This document shows, piece after piece, positions 36,303 to 44,812 of a DNA stretch of 44,812 nucleotides. The DNA comes from Hyphomicrobiales bacterium (GTDB lineage Bacteria; Pseudomonadota; Alphaproteobacteria; Rhizobiales; Xanthobacteraceae). The notes under the pieces were generated by a model. The model was not told the origin of the DNA and made no database searches. It saw only the letters and a list, made by a program, of their open reading frames with translations. The DNA lies in assembly GCA_021323775.1 (NCBI GenBank), contig JAJPKK010000091.1, positions 1-44,812 of the forward strand, given 5' to 3'. The number at the start of each line of letters is the position of its first letter. Within the stretch, counting starts at the first letter, position 1. Position numbers and translations under genes: made by a program.

Positions 36303-36803
36303 ATGCCTGCTTTTGCGATATTGGAACCGCCGCGGCATCAGCACGCGGCGATCGAACATGCGGACCGGTTCATGTTCTTGGCTGACCGGTTCAGCCTCGG
36401 CGCTTTTCTGCTCGGTCCTCTGTGGATGATATGGCGGCGCTTGTGGGTTGTCCTGATCGTCTACCTGGTGGGAGTCGGATTGGTCGGATATGGCCTTTGG
36501 CGCCTCGGTATTGATTGGACCGGAAGCGCCGTCGTTTTCGGGCTCATCCATCTGTTGCTCGGTCTTGAGGCGACGAGCTTGGTGCGCTGGACGCGCGTCC
36601 GGCACGGATGGCGGGAGTGCGGTATTGTGATCGCCGACGATCTCGATCTCGCCGAGCGGCGCTTTTTCGATAACCAGGCGGCGCTCCGCGCCGTCGCCAA
36701 GCCCAATCCCACGCCTGCGCCTGGCCAACTTCCCCCCGCTCAGTTTGGGCCATCCCACCCCGATATCATCGGGCTGTTTCCGGAGCCCGGGGGCGGGCGG
36801 TGA
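36303..36803 (+). CDS. DUF2628 inner-membrane protein
   Basis: A 166-residue protein. After [31 protein letters not shown] (given only in part here: [15 protein letters not shown]), which is typical of DUF2628, two membrane spans follow (about 45-65 and 72-90), and then a soluble Pro-rich tail. The function is unknown. It regularly sits between hisB and hisH in Rhizobiales. Its TGA overlaps the GTG start of hisH by four bases, so it is translated together with the his genes. Confidence 0.87.
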   Translation: MPAFAILEPPRHQHAAIEHADRFMFLADRFSLGAFLLGPLWMIWRRLWVVLIVYLVGVGLVGYGLWRLGIDWTGSAVVFGLIHLLLGLEATSLVRWTRVRHGWRECGIVIADDLDLAERRFFDNQAALRAVAKPNPTPAPGQLPPAQFGPSHPDIIGLFPEPGGGR

Positions 36804-37450
36804 ACGTTGCGATCATCGACTACGGTTCGGGCAATCTGCATTCTGCGGCCAAGGCATTTGAACGGGCAGCGCGCGAGAGCGGCGCGTCGCAGCAGATTTC
36901 AGTGACGAGCGATCCCGCGGCAGTGCGCAACGCCGACCGGGTGGTGCTGCCGGGGGTTGGGGCTTTTGCGGATTGCCGGCGCGGGCTTGATGCGGTGCCC
37001 GGCATGATTGAAGCCTTGGATGAGGCAGTCTGCCGGAACGGCAGGCCCTTTCTTGGGATTTGCGTCGGCATGCAGCTCATGGCCGACCGCGGCCGGGAAT
37101 ATGCCGTAACCGACGGCATGGGCTGGATCCGAGGGGAAGTGTGCCGCATCAGCCCGAAAGATCGGGACCTCAAAATTCCCCATATGGGCTGGAATACGCT
37201 GGAAGCGCGCCGGCCGCATCCTCTCCTTGAAGGCATCCCGTTGGGGCCTGACGGCCTGCACGCCTATTTCGTCCATAGTTACCACCTGCAGGTGGAGGAC
37301 CCGGCCGATCTGATCGCGGATTGCGACTATGGTGGGCTTGTGACCGCCATGGTTGGGCGTGACAACTATGCCGGTACGCAGTTTCATCCGGAAAAGAGCC
37401 AGAGGCTGGGACTTGCCTTGATCGCCAATTTCCTCCGCTGGAAGCCGTGA
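36800..37450 (+). CDS. hisH: Imidazole glycerol phosphate synthase, glutaminase subunit HisH
   Basis: A 216-residue class I glutamine amidotransferase. The catalytic Cys88 lies in [11 protein letters not shown], and the His-Glu pair in [10 protein letters not shown]. It produces ammonia for HisF. The GTG start overlaps the DUF2628 stop. A 20-bp perfect hairpin follows the stop before hisA. Confidence 0.97.
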   Translation: MNVAIIDYGSGNLHSAAKAFERAARESGASQQISVTSDPAAVRNADRVVLPGVGAFADCRRGLDAVPGMIEALDEAVCRNGRPFLGICVGMQLMADRGREYAVTDGMGWIRGEVCRISPKDRDLKIPHMGWNTLEARRPHPLLEGIPLGPDGLHAYFVHSYHLQVEDPADLIADCDYGGLVTAMVGRDNYAGTQFHPEKSQRLGLALIANFLRWKP

Positions 37451-37466
37451 TATGTCGCGCGAGTCG

Positions 37467-37512
37467 CCCCCTCCCTGCCCTCCGCCGCATCCGGCGGAGG
37501 GCAGGGAGGGGG
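37467..37512 (+). repeat. Perfect 20-bp stem-loop between hisH and hisA
   Basis: Bases 37467-37486 and 37493-37512 are exact inverted repeats around the loop GCATCC. In the his transcript this is a very stable GC-rich hairpin ending 17 bases before the hisA TTG start. No T-run follows, so it is not an ordinary terminator. It could stabilise or insulate the mRNA, or tune hisA translation. Confidence 0.85.
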
Positions 37513-37529
37513 GAAGAAGGGCAAGAACG

Positions 37530-38267
37530 TTGATCCTGTTTCCCGCTATCGATCTGAAGGACGGCGTCTGCGTGCGCCTGGAGCAGGGCGACATGGGGCG
37601 TGCAACCGTGTTCAATCGTGACGCGGCCGCCCAGGCTATGGGCTTTGCGGCTCAAGGGTTCGAGTATCTGCACGTGGTCGATCTGGACGGCGCGTTCGCC
37701 GGCCGTCCGGTCAATGCCTGCGCGATCGAGCGCATCCTCGAAAGCGTGCCATTGCCGGTCCAGCTTGGAGGCGGAATTCGCGACAGGGCGACGATCGCGA
37801 CATGGCTGGAAAAGGGCGTGGACCGCGTCATCATCGGGACGGCGGCCGTGAAGGATCCGGAGCTGGTCAGAGGGGCTGCGCGCGAGTGGCCGAACCGCAT
37901 CGCGGTGGGACTTGATGCCCGTAATGGCCGGGTGGCGGTCCACGGTTGGGCCGAGACGTCCGATCTATCGGCGCTCGAAATCGCGCGGCGCTTCGAGGAT
38001 GCCGGCGTGGCCGCGATCATTCACACGGATATTTCCCGCGACGGCGTTCTCAAGGGCCTCAACCTCGACGCCACCATCTCGCTGGCTGATGCGATTGCGA
38101 TCCCGGTCATTGCGTCGGGCGGTCTCGCCTCGATGGCGGACATCCGCCAGTTGCTCGAGCCGCGAGCGAAAAGGCTGGCCGGCGCCATTGCGGGCCGGGC
38201 GCTCTACGATGGGCGGCTCAATGCCGCGGAGGCATTGCGGCTGATGCGCAATGCCCGGGCGCAGTGA
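37530..38267 (+). CDS. hisA: Phosphoribosylformimino-AICAR ribotide isomerase HisA
   Basis: A 245-residue TIM-barrel isomerase, fourth step of histidine synthesis. The catalytic Asp8 is in [10 protein letters not shown] and the second in [13 protein letters not shown]. The start is TTG 37530, which gives the standard [13 protein letters not shown]-terminus and has GAAGAAGGG upstream. The in-frame ATG 37452 would add 26 residues translated through the 20-bp hairpin, giving a Pro/Glu/Arg-rich tail unlike any HisA, so I reject it. Confidence 0.95.
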   Translation: MILFPAIDLKDGVCVRLEQGDMGRATVFNRDAAAQAMGFAAQGFEYLHVVDLDGAFAGRPVNACAIERILESVPLPVQLGGGIRDRATIATWLEKGVDRVIIGTAAVKDPELVRGAAREWPNRIAVGLDARNGRVAVHGWAETSDLSALEIARRFEDAGVAAIIHTDISRDGVLKGLNLDATISLADAIAIPVIASGGLASMADIRQLLEPRAKRLAGAIAGRALYDGRLNAAEALRLMRNARAQ

Positions 38268-38274
38268 GGGTCAG

Positions 38275-39051
38275 GTGCTCAAGGTTCGAGTCATACCTTG
38301 CCTCGATGTAAAGGACGGACGCGTCGTGAAGGGCGTCAACTTTGTCAATCTGCGGGATGCCGGAGATCCGGTCGAAGCTGCCATTGCGTATGACTCAGCT
38401 GGCGCCGATGAGTTGTGCTTCCTCGACATCACCGCAAGCCACGAAGACCGGAACATCATCCTCGATGTGGTGCGGCGGACGGCCGAGGCGTGCTTCATGC
38501 CGTTGACCGTGGGCGGCGGCGTGCGAACCGTCGCCGACATTCGCGCGCTGCTGCAATCGGGCGCCGATAAGGTCTCCATTAACACCGCTGCGGTAAATCG
38601 GCGGGCTTTCGTCAAGGAAGCGGCTGAAAAGTTCGGCGATCAGTGCATTGTGGTGGCGATCGATGCCCGCAGGGTGTCGCAGCCTCCCGAGCAGCATCGC
38701 TGGGAAATCTTCACCCATGGCGGGCGCAAGCCGACCGGTCTCGACGCGGTGGAGTATGCGAGGGAGGTCGTCGCTTTGGGCGCCGGCGAAATCCTGCTCA
38801 CCTCGATGGACCGCGATGGCACCCGTCAGGGCTTCGATATCGAGCTTACCCGCGCGGTGGCGGATGCCGTGCGGGTGCCGGTGATCGCGTCGGGCGGCGT
38901 CGGCAATCTCGAACATTTGATCGCCGGCGTGCGCGACGGCCGCGCGGCCGCGGTTTTGGCCGCATCGATCTTTCACTTCGGCGAATTCACGATTTCGGAG
39001 GCAAAACAACACATGGCGGCCGCCGGGCTGCCCATGCGCCTTATGACATAA
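38275..39051 (+). CDS. hisF: Imidazole glycerol phosphate synthase, cyclase subunit HisF
   Basis: A 258-residue TIM-barrel cyclase that combines PRFAR with HisH-derived ammonia to make IGP and AICAR. Asp11 ([14 protein letters not shown]) and the Asp in [13 protein letters not shown] are the catalytic pair. GTG 38275 matches the family start and has GAGGG upstream; an in-frame ATG at 38251 lies inside hisA and is less likely. The gap from hisA is seven bases. Confidence 0.96.
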   Translation: MLKVRVIPCLDVKDGRVVKGVNFVNLRDAGDPVEAAIAYDSAGADELCFLDITASHEDRNIILDVVRRTAEACFMPLTVGGGVRTVADIRALLQSGADKVSINTAAVNRRAFVKEAAEKFGDQCIVVAIDARRVSQPPEQHRWEIFTHGGRKPTGLDAVEYAREVVALGAGEILLTSMDRDGTRQGFDIELTRAVADAVRVPVIASGGVGNLEHLIAGVRDGRAAAVLAASIFHFGEFTISEAKQHMAAAGLPMRLMT

Positions 39052-39093
39052 CCGCCTATCGGCGCGGGGCCGGAGATGATATTGGTCAGGGTT

Positions 39094-39417
39094 ATGGACC
39101 AATTCTCCGTCTACGATCTTGAACGGCGCATCGCGGAGCGCGCCGCTGCCAGTCCCGAGGCCTCCTACACCCGCAAATTGCTCGACCGGGGCGTTGCGCA
39201 ATGCGCCAAGAAACTCGGCGAGGAGGCCGTGGAACTTGTGCTTGCGTCGGTCGGCGAGAGCCGCGAGCGGCTGATCGAAGAAGCGGCCGATGTTGTCTAC
39301 CATCTTTTGGTGGTGCTCAAGGCGCGCGATATCAAGTTGACGGAAGTGGAGGCTGTGCTCGGCGCTCGCGCCAGCCAGTCCGGACTTGCAGAAAAAGCCT
39401 CGCGCAAGGGCGGTTGA
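39094..39417 (+). CDS. hisE: Phosphoribosyl-ATP pyrophosphatase HisE
   Basis: A 107-residue all-helical MazG-fold enzyme for the second step of histidine synthesis. The metal-binding acidic residues lie in [14 protein letters not shown] and [19 protein letters not shown] 39094 ([13 protein letters not shown]) is preferred over ATG 39076, which adds six residues. It lies 42 bases after hisF. Confidence 0.93.
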   Translation: MDQFSVYDLERRIAERAAASPEASYTRKLLDRGVAQCAKKLGEEAVELVLASVGESRERLIEEAADVVYHLLVVLKARDIKLTEVEAVLGARASQSGLAEKASRKGG

Positions 39418-39482
39418 TTTGGCCCTCACGCCTGCCTTCCCGCAGCAGCCGGGAGGCCAGGTGGGGGCGATGCGGATGTAAG

Positions 39483-40436
39483 ATGGAGCAGCGTACCGAA
39501 AACCGCCTTTCGCCGTATCACGTCTTCTCGCGCGCCGAGTGGGCGGCGCGGCGCGAAGATACGCCGATGACGCTGACGCCCGATGAGGTGGTGCGGCTGC
39601 GATCAATGCATGATCGTCTCGACATGGAGGAGATCGAGGAGATCTACCTGCCGCTGTCGCGCTTGCTGTCGCTTTACGTCGCCGCGACCCAGCGACTGTT
39701 CCTCGCCCAGCGGCGCTTTCTCTCGACGGAGGACGCCAAGACGCCTTACATCATAGGGGTTGCGGGCTCGGTCGCGGTCGGCAAATCGACGACGGCCCGC
39801 GTGCTGCAAGCCTTATTGGCGCGCTGGCCGAACATGCCCAAGGTGGATCTCGTCACCACGGATGGCTTCCTCTATCCCAACGCGATCCTGGAGCGCGACC
39901 ACCTGTTAGAACGCAAAGGCTTTCCTGAGAGCTACGATCTTCCCGCGCTCTTGCGTTTCCTCTACGACATCAAGGCCGGGCGGCGGCCCGTGCAGGCGCC
40001 GGTCTATTCGCACCTGATCTATGACGTGGTGCCGCACCAGTGGATTGAAATCGACCGGCCCGACATTCTCATCGTCGAGGGCTTGAATGTGCTGCAGACC
40101 AGCCGGCTGCCGCGCGACGGCAAGGCAATCCCGTTCGTGTCGGATTTCTTCGACTTTTCCGTTTACCTCGACGCCGCTGAAGACGTGTTGATGCAGTGGT
40201 ACGTGGAGCGGTTTCTTGCGTTGCGGGAAACTGCGTTTCGCGATCCGAAATCTTATTTTCACCGCTACGCGCAGCTCTCCGACGACGATGCAACCGCCAC
40301 CGCAACGTCAATCTGGAAGCGGATCAACCTCGTCAATCTGCACGAAAACATCCTGCCAACGCGCCAGCGCGCCGACCTCATTCTGACCAAGCAGAAAAAC
40401 CACACGGTTCAACAAGTGGCGCTGCGTAAGCTGTGA
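39483..40436 (+). CDS. coaA: Pantothenate kinase, type I
   Basis: A 317-residue P-loop kinase for the first step of coenzyme A synthesis. Walker A is [14 protein letters not shown], with [19 protein letters not shown] and [10 protein letters not shown] typical of CoaA. It is the last gene of the his run, 65 bases after hisE, a placement common in Rhizobiales. Together with coaE at 26511 two CoA-pathway kinases are in this window. Confidence 0.96.
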   Translation: MEQRTENRLSPYHVFSRAEWAARREDTPMTLTPDEVVRLRSMHDRLDMEEIEEIYLPLSRLLSLYVAATQRLFLAQRRFLSTEDAKTPYIIGVAGSVAVGKSTTARVLQALLARWPNMPKVDLVTTDGFLYPNAILERDHLLERKGFPESYDLPALLRFLYDIKAGRRPVQAPVYSHLIYDVVPHQWIEIDRPDILIVEGLNVLQTSRLPRDGKAIPFVSDFFDFSVYLDAAEDVLMQWYVERFLALRETAFRDPKSYFHRYAQLSDDDATATATSIWKRINLVNLHENILPTRQRADLILTKQKNHTVQQVALRKL

Positions 40437-40450
40437 ATTGTGAAGAAATA

Positions 40451-40502
40451 CGGCCCTCATCCTGAGGAGGCCGCAAGCGCGCGCTCCTCAGGATGAGGGC
40501 CG
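40451..40502. terminator. Perfect 19-bp palindrome between convergent coaA and olsB (family B)
   Basis: Bases 40451-40469 and 40484-40502 are exact inverted repeats (CGGCCCTCATCCTGAGGAG and its complement) with a 14-base loop. Related copies are at 9677-9830 and 10929-10972. It can stop transcription from both sides, although T-runs are absent. Confidence 0.65.
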
Positions 40503-40567
40503 ACATTGTTTCACCAGCTCCCGGTGCTGTCATCGCGCGGTTTGACCAGGAAATGACCTCGAAGGTA

Positions 40568-41503
40568 TCAAGCCGCATGACGCTCGGCGCGTGGACCGAA
40601 ATGCGTAAGATAGCGCGCGCTGATCGCCGACACCGGCAATATGATCAGCACATCGGTGGTGCCGAACTGATGATCAATGACCGCGCCGTCGCCGACGAAG
40701 GCGCCAAGGCGCAGATATCCCTTGATCAGCGGCGGCAGCAGGTGCAGCGCCGTTTTCGGGGCGACTGCCGCCTTCGGCATGCGGTTAAGCTCAACATAGC
40801 GGTGCGGCAGCGCCATCGTGCGCCACGGGGCGGGGGCGCGCGCGTAGTGGTGAAGGAACGACAGCGGCAGCGCCAGACGATCCGGGTCGGTGCCGTCGAG
40901 GCTCGCGCACCCGATCATGACGTCGATGCGATGCTCCAGCACGTAAGTCCAGATGCCGCGCCACAACAGCTCCACGGTGCGTTTGTTGCGATAGGGCGGC
41001 TGCACGCAGGAGCGGCCGAGTTCGAGGAATTTGAGGCGATGGTGGCGCGCCACCAGGGAGCCGACGTCAAATTCGCCGGCGCTGTAGAAGCCGCCCGTTC
41101 GCTCCGCGATGTCCTGACGCAACAGCCGATACGTGCCGACAATCGCGGGCGTTCTGTGCAGCGTGCGCGCCCCATTGTCGATCACCAGAAGATGGTCGCA
41201 TACCGCGTCGAAGCGGTCGATGTCACGCCGTGCGAAATATAAGGTGGGATCGGCGACCGCCGACATTTCCTTGTAGAACACGTCGTAGCGCAATTTCTGA
41301 GCCCGGCGGATCTCTGCCGCCGTGCGGGCAAGCCGGACTTCGAGCGCGCCAAGCCGTCCTAATGTGGCAAAACTTCTCGCATTGCGGTTGGCGGCCCGAA
41401 TGCTGCTATAGGCCTTTAATACCGGGACCAGTTTGCCGACAAGGCGCAATGGCGCGTTGAGCCGGCCCGCCGGCCGGCCCGGGTCTTTGATGCGGGAAAG
41501 CAT
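40568..41503 (-). CDS. olsB: L-ornithine N-acyltransferase (OlsB-type GNAT)
   Basis: A 311-residue GNAT-fold acyltransferase. Landmarks of the OlsB group are RRAQKLRYDVFYKEMSAVAD, GFYSAGEFDV, LELGRSCVQPPYR and MIGCASLDGTDP. OlsB transfers a 3-hydroxyacyl chain from acyl carrier protein to ornithine, the first step of ornithine-lipid synthesis. OlsA (second acylation) is not in the window. A distant hemolysin-like GNAT is the alternative label. Start ATG 41503. Confidence 0.8.
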   Translation of the reverse strand: MLSRIKDPGRPAGRLNAPLRLVGKLVPVLKAYSSIRAANRNARSFATLGRLGALEVRLARTAAEIRRAQKLRYDVFYKEMSAVADPTLYFARRDIDRFDAVCDHLLVIDNGARTLHRTPAIVGTYRLLRQDIAERTGGFYSAGEFDVGSLVARHHRLKFLELGRSCVQPPYRNKRTVELLWRGIWTYVLEHRIDVMIGCASLDGTDPDRLALPLSFLHHYARAPAPWRTMALPHRYVELNRMPKAAVAPKTALHLLPPLIKGYLRLGAFVGDGAVIDHQFGTTDVLIILPVSAISARYLTHFGPRAERHAA

Positions 41504-41811
41504 GGTGATTTTGTTGTCCCCGTTTCGCCCCGTCCGAAGGAGACTCGCAACTCAAGCGGCCCCGTGTCCTTAACAAACTGACTATGTCAGAGTCGGATAA
41601 TAGACATAAGGCTTACAGAATTGTGACAGCCGCGGGGCGGGGTCGGTGGCGTGGGGGTCAACCGGCCATAAGCATAGTATCCCTAAGGTGAAGTGGCGGG
41701 TACTTCGATGACTATCATCAAACGGCGAATCGGCGCACCGCTCTGCTCCGCAGGCCCTCTGGCCGCTACAGGATGGTTCAAGCTGTTTGCTGGGCTGCTT
41801 TGGCTTAAGGG
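41504..41811. other. Gap between olsB and comM
   Basis: A 308-base interval upstream of olsB and downstream of comM. I see no convincing gene, repeat or promoter; the short open frames lack ribosome sites. Confidence 0.5.
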
Positions 41812-43347
41812 TCACGCCGCCCGGCGCAAATCGTCCGTGAGTGCGCGATAAGCCAGCGCTTCAGCAAAATGGACGCGGCGCACGTGATCTTCGCCGTCGA
41901 GGTCGGCAAGCGTGCGGGCGACACGCAGCACGCGGTGATAACCGCGGGCGGAAAGGCGCATGGCGTCGGATGCTTCGCGCAGCAGCGCCAGCCCTCCCGG
42001 ATCAGGCTTGATGATCTGCTCCAGCACCGTGCCGCCGGCTTGGGCGTTGGTGCGGACTGAGAGCCCAAGCGCGCCGTAACGCTCGGCCTGGATGGCGCGG
42101 GCGCGGGCGACGCGGGTTCGCATTTCGGCGCTGCCCTCGGCCGGCGGCGGCAGGATCAGGTCGGCGGCGGTGACGGCCGGCACCTCGATATGCAGGTCCA
42201 TGCGGTCAAGCAGCGGGCCTGAGAGCCGCGACTGATAGTCGGCCGCGCAGCGCTGATTGGCGCCGCGTTTGCAGGAAAAATCCGGTTCGCTCGCGCGCCC
42301 GCAGCGGCATGGGTTCATCGCCGCGACCAGCATGAAACGGGCCGGGTAGGTGACCCGGCGGTTGGCGCGGGAAATTGCGACTTCGCCGGTCTCCAGCGGC
42401 TGGCGCAGCGAATCGAGCACCCGGGCCTCGAACTCCGGCAGTTCGTCGAGGAACAAGACGCCATTGTGGGCGAGCGATATCTCGCCCGGCTTGGCGCGCA
42501 GGCCGCCGCCGACCAGCGCCGGCATGCTGGCCGAATGATGCGGCGCGCGAAACGGCCGCCGGTTGGTGAGCGCGCCGCCGACAATCTCGCCGGCCACCGA
42601 GGCGATCATGGACACTTCGAGGAGCTCCGCCGGCGACAGCGGCGGCAAGATCGACGGCAGGCGCGCCGCCAGCATTGACTTGCCGGCGCCGGGCGGACCG
42701 ACCATCAGGAGATTGTGCCCGCCGGCGGCAGCAATTTCGAGCGCTCGTTTTGCGCTTTCCTGCCCCTTGATGTCGGCGAGGTCGAGCCCGGCGCCGTCAG
42801 GCTCCCGAACCTTCGGCTGCGGCCGCGACAGCACCTGGGTCCCTTTGAAGTGGTTGGCCAGCTGGATGAGCGAGCCGGCCGCGATGATCTCCATCTCGGG
42901 ACTTGCCCACGCGGCCTCCGGCCCGCACCCGGCCGGGCAGATCAAGCCCTCGCCGCGGCCGTTGGCGCCGATCGCCGCCGGCAGCACGCCCGCAACGGGC
43001 GCGAGCGAACCGTCGAGTCCAAGCTCGCCCAGCACCGTGTATCCGTTGAGGGAATCGTGCGGAATGGCGCCGATCGCCGCCATCAGACCGAGCGCGATCG
43101 GCAGGTCATAATGGCTGCCCTCCTTGGGGAGGTCGGCCGGGGCAAGATTCACCGTGATGCGTCGGGCCGGCAAGGCAAGACCGGCCGCGATCATGGCGGA
43201 CCGCACCCGTTCGCGCGCTTCCGAAACCGCTTTATCAGGCAGGCCGACGACATTGAACGCCGGCAGGCCCGGCGCCACCTGGACCTGGACGTCGACCGCG
43301 CGGGCTTCGATGCCCTCAAAAGCTACCGTAGATACGCGCTGAACCAT
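41812..43347 (-). CDS. comM: YifB/ComM-family Mg chelatase-like AAA+ ATPase
   Basis: A 511-residue protein. The Lon-substrate-like N-terminal domain (VQRVSTVAFEGIEARAVDVQ) is followed by Walker A VGPPGAGKS, Walker B LFLDELPEF and a C-terminal helical domain. In Vibrio and others ComM/YifB is a hexameric helicase promoting branch migration during natural transformation; in most bacteria the role is unknown. A paired-cysteine segment (CRCG ... CSCK-like) is visible near the middle, as is usual. ATG 43347 has GGGGGC upstream; ATG 43359 has no ribosome site. Confidence 0.93.
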   Translation of the reverse strand: MVQRVSTVAFEGIEARAVDVQVQVAPGLPAFNVVGLPDKAVSEARERVRSAMIAAGLALPARRITVNLAPADLPKEGSHYDLPIALGLMAAIGAIPHDSLNGYTVLGELGLDGSLAPVAGVLPAAIGANGRGEGLICPAGCGPEAAWASPEMEIIAAGSLIQLANHFKGTQVLSRPQPKVREPDGAGLDLADIKGQESAKRALEIAAAGGHNLLMVGPPGAGKSMLAARLPSILPPLSPAELLEVSMIASVAGEIVGGALTNRRPFRAPHHSASMPALVGGGLRAKPGEISLAHNGVLFLDELPEFEARVLDSLRQPLETGEVAISRANRRVTYPARFMLVAAMNPCRCGRASEPDFSCKRGANQRCAADYQSRLSGPLLDRMDLHIEVPAVTAADLILPPPAEGSAEMRTRVARARAIQAERYGALGLSVRTNAQAGGTVLEQIIKPDPGGLALLREASDAMRLSARGYHRVLRVARTLADLDGEDHVRRVHFAEALAYRALTDDLRRAA

Positions 43348-43466
43348 GACTGCCCCCATTTGTTGAAAACTATAGCCTGAAAATTGGGGCGCAACAAGAA
43401 CGATTGCAGAACAAAACGATTCGTGTTAGATATTCAAGCAATCAGGGGCCGCGACAGGGGGACGAT

Positions 43467-43634
43467 ATGGTCGACTTTCAGACAGTCGAGACCGAACTCC
43501 AAAATGCCCGCCGGGCGCGCATCAACGCCGAATTGGCCTGCTGCGATATCGAGGAGCTGGCGGAAGAGATCCGGCAATCGCATCACGCCTTCATGCGGCT
43601 GATCGCGGAGCGGCGAGAGTTCAGGCTGCATTGA
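43467..43634 (+). CDS. Small hypothetical protein (55 residues)
   Basis: A short ORF starting MVDFQTVETELQNARRARIN and ending MRLIAERREFRLH. GGGGG lies about five bases before the ATG. The composition (many Glu, Arg, Ala; heptad-like spacing) suggests one or two amphipathic helices. It is divergent from comM and convergent with gshB, with only nine bases between stops. I do not recognise a family. Confidence 0.55.
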   Translation: MVDFQTVETELQNARRARINAELACCDIEELAEEIRQSHHAFMRLIAERREFRLH

Positions 43635-43643
43635 TTCGCTGCA

Positions 43644-44606
43644 TCACCGTTTGTCGGCAAGCTTCGTCTCGATGCGGTCCCAGATCATCGCCGCAATATC
43701 GGGGCCGCCGAGGCGCTTGATGGCGCGGATGCCGGTCGGGGAAGTGACATTGATCTCGGTGAGATAGCCGTCGATCACGTCGATGCCGGCGAACATGAGC
43801 CCGCGCACGCGCAGCGCCGGTCCGAGCCGTTCGCAAATTGCCCGCTCGCGATCGGTCAAATCCGTGGCTTCTGCGGCGCCGCCCCGCACCATGTTGGAGC
43901 GTACGTCGTCCGCCTGCGGAACGCGGTTCACTGCGCCGGCGAATTGCCCATCGACCAAAATAATGCGTTTGTCGCCCTGCTTCACGGCGGGGAGATATTT
44001 CTGCACCACCCAGGGCTCTCTGAAGGTTGCGGCGAACAGATCGTAGAGCGACCCAAAGTTTACGTCGCCGGCCTTGAGGGCGAACACCGCCGCGCCGCCG
44101 GCGCCATAAAGCGGCTTCATCACGATGTCGCCGTGCTTGGCGCGAAACGCCCGGATTTCTGAGAGGTCGCGCGTAATCAGCGTCGGCGGCATCAGGTCAG
44201 GAAATTCGGTGACGAACATCTTCTCAGGTGCGTTGCGCACGTGAGCCGGGTCATTGACGACCAGCGTTGCGGGATGCACGCGTTCCAGCAGATGGGTCGC
44301 CGAAATGTATGCGAGATCGAACGGCGGATCCTGGCGCATCAGGATGACGTCGAATGCCGAGAGCGCGCTGCGCCTCGCCTCGCCCAGCGTGAAATGGCCG
44401 CCCACCTCGTCGCGCACCTTCAGCGGCCGCACCGTCGCATACGCCTCGCCGTCGACGAGCGCCATCTGCTCGGGCGTGTAGTAGGAAAGCTCGTATTGCC
44501 GCATCTGCGCTTCCAGCAGCAGCGCAAAGGTGGAATCGCCCCGGATATTGATCCGCTCGATCGGGTCCATTTGAACAGCGACGGCGAGACGTCTGCGATG
44601 TGTCAT
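43644..44606 (-). CDS. gshB: Glutathione synthetase
   Basis: A 320-residue ATP-grasp ligase that adds glycine to gamma-glutamylcysteine. [22 protein letters not shown] (shown in part: [14 protein letters not shown]) and [33 protein letters not shown] and [15 protein letters not shown] are GshB signatures, the last two being the ATP- and metal-binding parts. Cytoplasmic. Normal length. Confidence 0.97.
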   Translation of the reverse strand: MTHRRRLAVAVQMDPIERINIRGDSTFALLLEAQMRQYELSYYTPEQMALVDGEAYATVRPLKVRDEVGGHFTLGEARRSALSAFDVILMRQDPPFDLAYISATHLLERVHPATLVVNDPAHVRNAPEKMFVTEFPDLMPPTLITRDLSEIRAFRAKHGDIVMKPLYGAGGAAVFALKAGDVNFGSLYDLFAATFREPWVVQKYLPAVKQGDKRIILVDGQFAGAVNRVPQADDVRSNMVRGGAAEATDLTDRERAICERLGPALRVRGLMFAGIDVIDGYLTEINVTSPTGIRAIKRLGGPDIAAMIWDRIETKLADKR

Positions 44607-44648
44607 GCGAATACCAGGTGAGTTAGTCCTACTGCGTCAGAAGTCGTT

Positions 44649-44768
44649 ATGGAGCGCCGTCGGATCGCCCGTTTGTCGATGCGCGTACCGCCGCCCCTCG
44701 CGGCTTTGATCGCTTGGATGCTCTTTGTCGCGGGCGGCGGCAGCCGGTCAAGGGTCTCGACCGCTTAA
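44649..44768 (+). pseudogene. Possible gene remnant with one membrane span (39 residues)
   Basis: An open frame reading MERRRIARLSMRVPPPLAAL then IAWMLFVAGGGSRS and ending in TAA at 44766-44768, three bases before a strong hairpin. The stretch RVPPPLAALIAWML resembles the start of isoprenylcysteine carboxyl methyltransferase-like membrane proteins, so it may be a truncated copy. No good ribosome site is seen. It could equally be noise. Confidence 0.25.
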
Positions 44769-44770
44769 GC

Positions 44771-44806
44771 GGCGATTGGCGCGCGATTAAACGCGCGCCA
44801 ATCGCC
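44771..44806. terminator. Perfect 15-bp stem-loop near the right edge
   Basis: GGCGATTGGCGCGCG (44771-44785) and its complement (44792-44806) flank the loop ATTAAA. No T-run follows on the plus strand. It probably terminates a gene beyond the right edge or the small frame at 44649; the edge hides the context. Confidence 0.5.
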
Positions 44807-44812
44807 CTTGAC

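Noticed and set aside
37452-37529. N-terminal extension of hisA from ATG 37452
   Set aside because: It would be translated from a hairpin repeat and gives residues absent from the HisA family; TTG 37530 gives the standard start.
38395-39606. 403-codon minus-strand frame across hisF and hisE
   Set aside because: Spans two clear his genes in antisense and shows no domain.

Overview
The window is a stretch of alphaproteobacterial core chromosome, most like the order Hyphomicrobiales (Rhizobiales) and within it the Xanthobacteraceae/Bradyrhizobiaceae side. This rests on high GC, on gene orders typical of that group (mnmE-mnmG-rsmG-parA-parB; hemE-hemJ-rho; maf-coaE-dnaQ with secB and fxsA; Tim44-mltA-smr; hslVU divergent from hisB-hisH-hisA-hisF-hisE-coaA), on an OlsB-type ornithine-lipid acyltransferase, and on abundant intergenic palindromic repeats of the kind seen in Bradyrhizobium relatives. 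No genus can be assigned from this alone.

The most informative region is 24667-25037, the gap between divergent hemE and ppsR. It holds three 9-mers one base from the DnaA box TTATCCACA, two AT-rich tracts, GANTC sites and one CtrA-like TTAA-N7-TTAT site. Caulobacter and Rickettsia have their origin beside hemE at this same junction, so I predict oriC here. Two ParB-binding parS sites lie 8.5-11 kb to the left (13766-13779 inside rsmG; 16201-16216 between mnmE and mnmG), next to parAB. Most genes point away from the predicted origin on both sides.

Layout. 1-870: a Phd/VapC-type toxin-antitoxin pair behind a promoter that overlaps a perfect 16-bp inverted repeat. 1160-3370: a COG0523/CobW metal-chaperone GTPase and a WD40 protein. 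3491-5405: a cyclic-nucleotide-binding-fold protein, a CenR-like response regulator and a divergent L,D-transpeptidase-like protein. 5460-10890: yggS, then leuS-lptE-holA. 11062-17637: the chromosome segregation and tRNA/rRNA modification cluster. 17900-21273: a thioredoxin-fold DUF255 protein and a signal-peptide-bearing HpcH/HpaI aldolase, both sitting between mnmE and rho. 21560-24666: rho, hemJ, hemE. 25038-27860: ppsR, maf, coaE, dnaQ (no aroE). 27955-29766: DUF1993, secB, fxsA on the minus strand. 30036-33066: Tim44-like, mltA, smr and a 45-residue lysine-rich protein. 33290-35197: hslV-hslU. 35575-40436: the his operon with a DUF2628 gene and coaA. 40568-44606: olsB, comM/yifB, a 55-residue protein and gshB.

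Intergenic DNA carries at least four families of palindromic repeats, often at the ends of convergent genes or inside operons. The strongest is a perfect 20-bp stem between hisH and hisA. I see no tRNA, rRNA, CRISPR array, IS element or prophage, and no clear multi-gene novel system. The best leads are the predicted origin, the toxin-antitoxin operator, the repeats, the exported aldolase and the small proteins.
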